A stretch of 21,012 nt of DNA from Collinsella aerofaciens. GTDB taxonomy: Bacteria > Actinomycetota > Coriobacteriia > Coriobacteriales > Coriobacteriaceae. Shown piece after piece: positions 16,037 to 21,012 of the stretch. The first letter of the stretch is position 1. The number at the start of each line of letters is the position of its first letter. The stretch lies in the NCBI RefSeq assembly GCF_028206995.1, contig NZ_JAQLFL010000021.1, positions 1 through 21,012 on the forward strand, given 5' to 3'. The position numbers were made by a program, and so were the translations under genes. Below the pieces are notes generated by a model that did not search any database, was not told the DNA's origin, and saw nothing but the letters and a program-made list of their open reading frames with translations.

Positions 16037-17491
16037 GTGACAGAAACGTTTGATATCACGATTGTCGGCGCCGGCATCACCGGATGCGCCATCGCGCGGC
16101 AGCTCGCGCGATTTGACCTGTCCATTTGCGTGGTCGAGGCGGCTAACGATATTGCGTTGGGCGCATCGAAGGCCAACGGCGGCCTGGTGCACGCAGGCTA
16201 CGATCCGGCACCGGGAACCGTAAAGGCGCAGGTCAACGCCCGCGGCTGCGAGTTGTATGGCACTTGGTCCCAGGAGCTGGGATTTTTGTTCCGCCGCACC
16301 GGGTCGATGGTACTGGGCTTCAACGATGAAGACCGCGCGCACCTGGAGAAGCTGCGCCAGAATGGCCTTACCAACGGCGTGCCCGAGCTGTCGATTATCG
16401 GCCCCGAGCGCATCCGCGAGCTGGAACCGCGTGCCAGTACCGACGCAACATGCGCGCTGTGGTGCCCCTCGACTGGCTTTGTCGATCCCTTTGAGGTCGC
16501 CATTGCCGCGATGGAAAACGCCGTGGCCAACGGGGTGACGTTTATGCGGTCCGCTCCGGTGGAAGCGATTGAAGTCGCGGGCTCGGGCGACGACGCGCGC
16601 TTCACACTGGCGACCCCCGTTGGCAACGTGCGCTGCCGCTATCTGATAAACGCCGCGGGCAACGGCGCCGCCGACATCTCGCATATGGCGGGCGCCGAGG
16701 AGTTCCATATGGTCTGGCGTCAGGGCAACATCGTGGTGCTGGACAAGGAACCGCGCACGCTCATGCCGCTCTACCCCGTGCCGACGCCGGTGTCGAAGGG
16801 TGTTATCGTCACGGGCACCGTGCACGGCAACACCGTGATCACCGCCACGGCTGCCGTGCGCGAGGCGGGCGACACGCAGACCTATGCGAGCGATGTGAAC
16901 GCGCTCCTGACCGGCGCGCGCAAACTGGTGCCCGATCTGGACACGCGCCGCGTGGTGCGCGCATTTGCCGGCGGGCGTCCAGTCATTCAAGGAACGAACG
17001 ACTTCTTTATTGGACAGTCGGCCGTGGTGCCGGGGCTTTTCCAGGCGGCGGGCATTCAGTCGCTGGGCATGGCGAGCGCGCCGGCCATTGCCGAGCTCAT
17101 GGAGCAGGTGATGCGTGAGGCGGGCGTGGAGCTGCACGAGCGGGCGGACTGGAACCCGATTCGCCGCGCGCCGGACGACTTTGACCGCGCACCACTGGCG
17201 CGCAAGGAAGAGCTAATCGAGTCCGACCCCGCGTGGGGCCAGATTATCTGCCGCTGCGAGACGGTGCCCGAGGCCGAGATCGTGGCCGCGATTCAACGCC
17301 GACCGGGCGCGGTTTCGGTCGAGGGCGTCAAGCGCCGCTGTCGTGCCGGCATGGGTCGGTGCCAGAGCGGGTTTTGCCAGAGCCGTGTGGTGGCGATCCT
17401 GGCGCGAGAGCTGGGCTGCGACCCCAGCGAGGTGTTGTTGGAGGACGCAGGTTCTTGGCTGGTTGAGGGACCGCTGAAGGGGGTGCGCTAG
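16037..17491 (+). CDS. GlpA-like FAD-dependent oxidoreductase with C-terminal BFD-type [2Fe-2S] domain
   Basis: A 484-residue flavoprotein of the DAO/GlpA family, similar to anaerobic glycerol-3-phosphate dehydrogenase A and L-2-hydroxyglutarate oxidase. The dinucleotide-binding motif VGAGITGCAIA is at 10-20, with the FAD acidic residue in VVEAANDI at 32-39 and the substrate-side ASKANGGLVHAGYD following. A C-terminal BFD-like domain begins near 403 (IICRCETVPEAE) with C405, C407, C442 and C447 as probable iron-sulphur ligands (MGRCQSGFC). The start is GTG at 16037 with GGGAG at good spacing. It is the first gene of a three-gene operon; the next ATG follows its stop by one base. The likely reaction is oxidation of a 2-hydroxy acid or sn-glycerol-3-phosphate, passing electrons to the partners. 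The substrate is not settled. Confidence 0.88.
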   Translation: MTETFDITIVGAGITGCAIARQLARFDLSICVVEAANDIALGASKANGGLVHAGYDPAPGTVKAQVNARGCELYGTWSQELGFLFRRTGSMVLGFNDEDRAHLEKLRQNGLTNGVPELSIIGPERIRELEPRASTDATCALWCPSTGFVDPFEVAIAAMENAVANGVTFMRSAPVEAIEVAGSGDDARFTLATPVGNVRCRYLINAAGNGAADISHMAGAEEFHMVWRQGNIVVLDKEPRTLMPLYPVPTPVSKGVIVTGTVHGNTVITATAAVREAGDTQTYASDVNALLTGARKLVPDLDTRRVVRAFAGGRPVIQGTNDFFIGQSAVVPGLFQAAGIQSLGMASAPAIAELMEQVMREAGVELHERADWNPIRRAPDDFDRAPLARKEELIESDPAWGQIICRCETVPEAEIVAAIQRRPGAVSVEGVKRRCRAGMGRCQSGFCQSRVVAILARELGCDPSEVLLEDAGSWLVEGPLKGVR

Positions 17492-17492
17492 G

Positions 17493-18854
17493 ATGGCGGA
17501 ATTCAAATCGAGCGCTACAGACAGCGGTGCCGTTGAGTCAGTACCGACGCAAGCGTTCGACGTGGTCGTTATCGGCGGCGGACCTGCCGGCATGGCGGCC
17601 GCGCTTTCCGCGAATAAGGCCGGCGCGCGCGTGGCCATCGTGGAGCGCGAACAGAACCTGGGCGGCATCCTCCGCCAGTGTATTCACCCCGGTTTTGGCC
17701 TTTCGCACTTTAAGCAGGAGCTCACCGGTCCCGAGTACGCGCAGCGCTTTATCGATCAGGTGCGCGAGACCGACATTACGCTGTTCCTGGACAGTATGGT
17801 GATTGGGATTGATTCGGGCAAACCTGCGAAAGACACCACGGTCCACACCGTCACGCTCATGAGCCCCGCCGGCATGCTGCAGCTCACCGGACGCACGGTC
17901 GTCCTTGCCATGGGGTGCCGCGAGCGCACCCGCAGCGAGATCAAGATCCCCGGCAGCCGTCCCGCCGGCATGTTTACGGCCGGCCTAGCACAGCGATACA
18001 TCAATATCGAAAACCTCAAACCCGGCTCGCGCGCCGTCATTTTGGGCTCGGGCGATATCGGGCTGATCATGGCACGTCGCTGCACGCTCGAGGGGATTTC
18101 GGTCGAAGGCGTGTACGAGCTCATGCCGTACGCCAACGGTCTGCGCCGCAATGTAAAAAACTGCCTGGACGACTTTGGAATTCCGCTGCATCTGTCCACC
18201 ACAGTCACGCGCGTGATCGGGCACGACCGCGTGGAAGCCGTCGAGGTGAGCCAAGTCGACGAGCGCCTGGCGCCCATTTCGGGGACCGAGCGCATTGTTC
18301 CGTGCGACACGCTGCTGCTTTCGGTAGGCCTGATTCCCGAGAATGAGCTTTCGGTTGCCGCGGGCGTAGAGCTTGACCCGCGCACGCGCGGCGCCGTGGT
18401 GGACCAGAGTCTGCAGACGGGTGTGCCGGGTATCTTTGCCTGCGGCAACGTGCTGCACGTGCACGACCTGGCCGACAACGTGACGACCGAGTCCGAGAGG
18501 GCTGGCGCAGCTGCGGCGGCGTACGCACTGGTCTGTGGTGCTGTGGCCGATGCGGACGCTGCGGGCCCAGGCTGCCAGCTCACGGTCTCCCCCGTCGGCA
18601 TTGCGGGCTACGCGCTGCCGGGACGCATTACGGCTGTGGCACTCACCAAACTCAACTTCCGCGTATGCCGACCGGTCAACGCCGCCTGCGTACGAATCCT
18701 AGCCGACGGCAAGGAGCTGTTCGCCGGCAAGGTCCGAGCGTTTAAGCCGAGCGTTATGGAAAGCTTCCCGCTGCCGGCAAAGGTGATTCAGCGCACACTC
18801 GACCTGGGTGCCAGCGAGATTGTCCTATCCGTCGACCCCGTCGAGGAGGCATAA
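17493..18854 (+). CDS. FAD/NAD(P)-dependent oxidoreductase, partner of the GlpA-like protein
   Basis: A 453-residue pyridine-nucleotide-disulphide-type flavoprotein. It has a first Rossmann motif VVVIGGGPAGMAAALSA (24-40) and a C63-containing segment GGILRQCIHPGF. A second nucleotide site, AVILGSGDIGLIMARR, is near residue 180, and the FAD-closing motif GIFACGNVLHVHDLADNV is near 310-328. It lacks the CxxxxC disulphide of thioredoxin reductases. Such proteins are regularly encoded between a GlpA-type subunit and a DUF1667 protein in anaerobes and probably carry electrons between the substrate flavin and NAD(P) or quinone. Its ATG is one base after the previous stop, with AAGGGGG upstream. The trailing C-terminal domain (about 345-453) is seen in this family and I cannot assign it. 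Confidence 0.88.
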   Translation: MAEFKSSATDSGAVESVPTQAFDVVVIGGGPAGMAAALSANKAGARVAIVEREQNLGGILRQCIHPGFGLSHFKQELTGPEYAQRFIDQVRETDITLFLDSMVIGIDSGKPAKDTTVHTVTLMSPAGMLQLTGRTVVLAMGCRERTRSEIKIPGSRPAGMFTAGLAQRYINIENLKPGSRAVILGSGDIGLIMARRCTLEGISVEGVYELMPYANGLRRNVKNCLDDFGIPLHLSTTVTRVIGHDRVEAVEVSQVDERLAPISGTERIVPCDTLLLSVGLIPENELSVAAGVELDPRTRGAVVDQSLQTGVPGIFACGNVLHVHDLADNVTTESERAGAAAAAYALVCGAVADADAAGPGCQLTVSPVGIAGYALPGRITAVALTKLNFRVCRPVNAACVRILADGKELFAGKVRAFKPSVMESFPLPAKVIQRTLDLGASEIVLSVDPVEEA

Positions 18855-18857
18855 ACT

Positions 18858-19493
18858 ATGAGCGATAACGTGATCGAAACGCTCAAGTTCAACTGCACCA
18901 TCTGCCCATCCGAGTGCCTCCTGACCGTGGAGGTGGAGCGTGACGCAGACGGCGCCGTGGCAGAGGTGCGCTCCGTGACCGGCAACAGATGCCCGCGCGG
19001 TGATAAGTTCGCACATCAGGAGCTCACCTGCCCCATGCGCGTGCTCACCACAACCGTGGCCGTATCTGGCGGCGACGAGGCGCTGCTACCCGTGCGCACG
19101 GCCGAAGCCATCCCGCTAGAACTCCACGCCCAAGCCATGGCCCTCATCCGAGGCCTGGTCGTCAACGCCCCCATCCGCATGGGCGACGTCGTCCTCCCCG
19201 ACCTCCTCAACACCAACATCAACCTAATCGCCAGCATGGACATCGACCGAGCCCAAGTAGCTAATTGGGGACGGGCTCTTTTAGCTACCCCGCCATCCAC
19301 CCCGCCCCTCCTCAATTGCGGTGAAATAGTTCCTGATTTCCGCCAAAACCCCGGCATCCAGGAACTATTCCACCGCAACTATCCTTGGAATCGGTATTTA
19401 GCCTGTGTCTACTTTAGTGTCATTTCAAAACTATGCCGGATTACGGGGCCGATTCGTAGACCCCCATCCATACCGGCAATTTTCGATTTTTGA
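18858..19493 (+). CDS. DUF1667 Cys-rich protein with an aberrant C-terminal extension
   Basis: The third gene of the redox operon, three bases after the previous stop with GAGGAGG as ribosome binding site. Residues 1-130 are a typical DUF1667 protein: C13, C16 and C20 (CTICPSEC), C45 (GNRCPRG), the HQELTCPMRVLTTTV segment and the GDVVLPDLLNTNINLIASMDID end, normally close to the natural C-terminus. It probably binds a metal or Fe-S cluster and serves as the small subunit of the GlpA/oxidoreductase complex. Residues 131-211 have no family character and are encoded by the palindromic element that starts near 19257; they include RRPPSIPAIFDF at the end. The normal stop therefore seems lost, and the frame runs to a chance TGA at 19491. 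Function with the tail is uncertain. Confidence 0.82.
   Translation: MSDNVIETLKFNCTICPSECLLTVEVERDADGAVAEVRSVTGNRCPRGDKFAHQELTCPMRVLTTTVAVSGGDEALLPVRTAEAIPLELHAQAMALIRGLVVNAPIRMGDVVLPDLLNTNINLIASMDIDRAQVANWGRALLATPPSTPPLLNCGEIVPDFRQNPGIQELFHRNYPWNRYLACVYFSVISKLCRITGPIRRPPSIPAIFDF
19316..19378. repeat. 20 bp near-perfect hairpin inside the element
   Basis: TTGCGGTGAAATAGTTCCTG (19316-19335) pairs with 19359-19378 at 19 of 20 positions around a 23-base loop. It lies within the run-on part of the DUF1667 frame. Confidence 0.8.
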
Positions 19494-19582
19494 TAAGCCG
19501 TCTACCTGCGGTTTTAAATTCGCAATTATTTCCATGGTCAAGCAATACAGGTCCAGCCCCGTAATCCGCCATACTTTTGAAA
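19423..19582. repeat. 27 bp inverted repeat flanking 106 bases
   Basis: The 27-base arms at 19423-19449 and 19556-19582 match at 25 of 27 positions when one is reverse complemented (both contain GGATTACGGGGC). The enclosed 106 bases include one copy of a repeat also seen near 20903. The stop of the extended DUF1667 frame falls inside. Confidence 0.8.
19468..19509 (+). repeat. Dispersed repeat, copy 1
   Basis: This 42-base stretch starts CCATA and ends in AAGCCGTCTACCTGC; the same start and the same 15-base end bound a 42-base stretch at 20903-20944 on the same strand. The middle is related but diverged (both have TTTTCG). Confidence 0.55.
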
Positions 19583-19722
19583 CCAGCCCATTTGGGACTG
19601 GCCTCTTATGGCTACTTTTACCTATTAGCCCGCAAGTTTGACGCAGCTAAAATAGCCCCGTCCCAAATTGACTACCCTGGCATTGGGGATACCATGGTGG
19701 CAGCCTAGCGAAAGGATGTTTC

Positions 19723-20811
19723 ATGGCACATGTCGATGAACAGCGTGTGGCGCGCGTGCTCGATGCGCTCGAGGCTCAGCACCCCGGCGCACAGCTGCTC
19801 GTAAACGATCCGTGGTCGATCTATTACCTGACCGGCTTTTATGCCGATATGTTCGAGCGTTTTTGCGGTGTGCTGCTCGCGAGCGATGACGAGCCCGTAA
19901 TCTTGGTCAACGCCCTGCATCAGCTGCCCGAGTACGACAATGCCCGCGTTACCTACCACACCGATACCGATGTCGTGGCCGATGCCATCGCGCGCGAGAT
20001 CGATCCGACCAAGCCGCTTGGCATCGATACCGTCATGCGCTCCGGCTTTTTGATGCCCCTTCTGGAGCGCCACGCCGCAAGCGAGTTTTTCCTGGGCGAC
20101 TTTGCCGTCACCGCCGCGCGCACCTACAAGGATGCCGCCGAGCAGGAACTCATGCGTGCATCTTCGGCCGCCAACGACGCCGTGATGGCCGACGCGATCA
20201 AACTCGTCCACGAGGGCGTAACGGAGCGCGAAATTGCCGACCAGATGCTCGGCCTGTATCGAAAGCACGGCTGCGAGGGCTTTAGCTTTCCGCCGATCGT
20301 GAGCTTTGGCGCCAACGCCGGCGACCCGCATCACGAGCCCGACGACACCGTGCTCAAGCGTGGCGACGTGGTGCTGTTCGACATTGGTGGACGTCGCCGC
20401 AACTATTGCTCGGACATGACGCGCACGTTCTTTTGGGGCGAGCCGGACGAGGAGACGGCACGCATCTACGACATCGTGCGCCGTGCCAACGAGGCCGCCG
20501 AAGCGCTTATCGCGCCGGGCGTTCGTATGTGCGACCTGGACCGCGCCGCGCGCGACGTGATTGAGGATGCGGGCTATGGGCAGTACTTTACGCATCGCCT
20601 GGGTCACTCGATCGGCCTGCAGGATCACGAGCCGGGCGACGTCTCGCTCGTCAACGAGCAGGTTGTCGAGCCGGGCATGACCTTCTCCATCGAGCCGGGC
20701 ATCTACCTCCCCGGTCACACCGGCGTCCGCATCGAGGACTTGGCCTTGGTGACCGAGTCCGGCGTCGAGATTCTCAACGCCTACCCCCACGATCCAGTCC
20801 GCCTAGACTAG
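19723..20811 (+). CDS. M24 family metallopeptidase, Xaa-Pro aminopeptidase type
   Basis: A 362-residue cytosolic creatinase/prolidase-fold peptidase, likely removing N-terminal residues before proline or splitting X-Pro dipeptides. The N-terminal domain (1-125) contains the family's SIYYLTGFYADMFERF segment. The C-terminal pita-bread domain has all five dimetal ligands: D220 (VLFDIGG), D231 (SDMTRTFF), H295 (HRLGHSIG), E324 (SIEPGIY) and E338 (VRIEDLAL). The supporting H203/H204 pair lies in GDPHHEP. The length is normal for this type. The ATG at 19723 has AAAGGA at correct spacing. The gene stands alone after the palindromic element, and its own promoter is not obvious. Prolidase and aminopeptidase activities cannot be told apart by sequence. 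Confidence 0.93.
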   Translation: MAHVDEQRVARVLDALEAQHPGAQLLVNDPWSIYYLTGFYADMFERFCGVLLASDDEPVILVNALHQLPEYDNARVTYHTDTDVVADAIAREIDPTKPLGIDTVMRSGFLMPLLERHAASEFFLGDFAVTAARTYKDAAEQELMRASSAANDAVMADAIKLVHEGVTEREIADQMLGLYRKHGCEGFSFPPIVSFGANAGDPHHEPDDTVLKRGDVVLFDIGGRRRNYCSDMTRTFFWGEPDEETARIYDIVRRANEAAEALIAPGVRMCDLDRAARDVIEDAGYGQYFTHRLGHSIGLQDHEPGDVSLVNEQVVEPGMTFSIEPGIYLPGHTGVRIEDLALVTESGVEILNAYPHDPVRLD

Positions 20812-20814
20812 GCA

Positions 20815-20845
20815 ATGCGGCAAAGGGACAGCCCCTTTGCCGCAT
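20815..20845. repeat. Perfect 13 bp hairpin after the peptidase gene
   Basis: ATGCGGCAAAGGG and CCCTTTGCCGCAT pair perfectly around a five-base loop, starting three bases after the stop. The hairpin lacks a T-tract on either side, so it is a poor intrinsic terminator. It may instead protect the 3' end or be a dispersed palindrome. The rest of the window to 21012 holds no gene I can support. Confidence 0.75.
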
Positions 20846-20902
20846 CACATGAATATCGCCACAAAAACGGCCTATCTACTACGTTTAACCCGCATGGGTC
20901 GA

Positions 20903-20944
20903 CCATAACCGACTTTTCGCAAAATCCGCAAGCCGTCTACCTGC
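20903..20944 (+). repeat. Dispersed repeat, copy 2
   Basis: It shares CCATA at its start and the exact 15-base end AAGCCGTCTACCTGC with 19468-19509 in the same orientation and length. Both copies are intergenic or in degenerate sequence and are followed by an AATTRTT-containing stretch. Confidence 0.55.
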
Positions 20945-21012
20945 ACTGATAATTGTTCTCGGGGGAAGCGGGCACTGCGGGGCGCGGCAACGGCGCGCGA
21001 TTTCCGCGTCGC

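Larger units (their letters stand above)
19257..19675. mobile_element. MITE-like or mosaic element with ~30 bp inverted termini
   Basis: The left end (19257-19286) and right end (19645-19675) are imperfect inverted repeats of about 30 bases, both built around GGGACGGG and TTTTAGCT. Two more inverted repeats are nested or serial inside. No transposase or credible gene lies within, only the run-on of the DUF1667 frame. I could not find a clear target-site duplication. It could be a non-autonomous element, or several dispersed repeats assembled together. It is more AT-rich than the genes on both sides. Confidence 0.55.

Noticed and set aside
16016..17137. A 373-codon open frame on the - strand opposite the GlpA-like gene
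   Set aside because: Antisense frame of a GC-rich gene; its Arg/His/Ala-rich translation has no domain, and the + strand has clear FAD and Fe-S motifs.
19705..20790. A 361-codon open frame on the - strand opposite the M24 peptidase
   Set aside because: Shadow of a gene with all five metal ligands on the + strand; the minus product lacks family features and a ribosome binding site.

Overview
The window looks like a chromosomal segment of a high-GC, gut-type actinobacterium of the class Coriobacteriia, most plausibly Collinsella. This is an inference from the gene set and GC-rich flanks, from a ThrRS without a TGS domain, and from a NusG-paralogue-led polysaccharide operon. No 16S or other marker is present. 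GC-rich housekeeping DNA (roughly 13200-19250 and 19700-20811) flanks a visibly more AT-rich polysaccharide island (roughly 2070-12290).

Region 1 (1-2072, + strand): the last codons of an unknown upstream gene (weakly glycosyltransferase-like), then a secreted transglutaminase-like protein with a C-terminal QxW/ricin-type module. Its stop codon overlaps that of the convergent last gene of the next region.

Region 2 (2069-12879, - strand): one long exopolysaccharide/capsule operon. Transcription order is a LoaP-type NusG paralogue, an initiating undecaprenyl-phosphate sugar transferase, two family 2 glycosyltransferases, a small unrecognised ORF, an EpsG-type polymerase, a third glycosyltransferase, a ~400 bp stretch with no convincing gene, a fourth glycosyltransferase with a TTG start, a polysaccharide pyruvyl transferase, a Wzx-type flippase, and a ferredoxin/F420-hydrogenase-beta-like protein. 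Most neighbours touch or overlap. The set fits Wzx/Wzy-type synthesis: prime, extend, modify, flip, polymerise. No chain-length kinase and no nucleotide-sugar gene lies in the window.

Region 3 (12880-13202): the control region of that operon and the most interesting part of the window. A 92 bp segment holding a perfect TATAAT is bounded by perfect 15 bp inverted repeats with a non-palindromic core, as expected of an invertible (phase-variable) promoter. Two strong terminators separate it from thrS. The layout (invertible-looking segment, then NusG paralogue, then polysaccharide genes) parallels Bacteroides capsule loci. Inversion itself is not shown by one sequence.

Region 4 (13203-15631, - strand): thrS without a TGS domain, with its own promoter and a leader inverted repeat, and upstream of it a small membrane/zinc-ribbon protein.

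Region 5 (15632-19493, + strand): a non-coding block with two tandem copies of a 57 bp palindromic unit, then a three-gene redox operon (GlpA-like FAD oxidoreductase with a BFD-type iron-sulphur domain, FAD/NAD oxidoreductase, DUF1667 cysteine-rich protein). The DUF1667 frame runs about 80 codons past its usual end into a ~420 bp nested-palindrome element (19257-19675) that resembles a MITE or mosaic of dispersed repeats.

Region 6 (19723-21012): an M24 Xaa-Pro-type peptidase, a perfect 13 bp hairpin, and a second copy of a repeat found in the nested element. No tRNA, rRNA, CRISPR array or transposase was seen.
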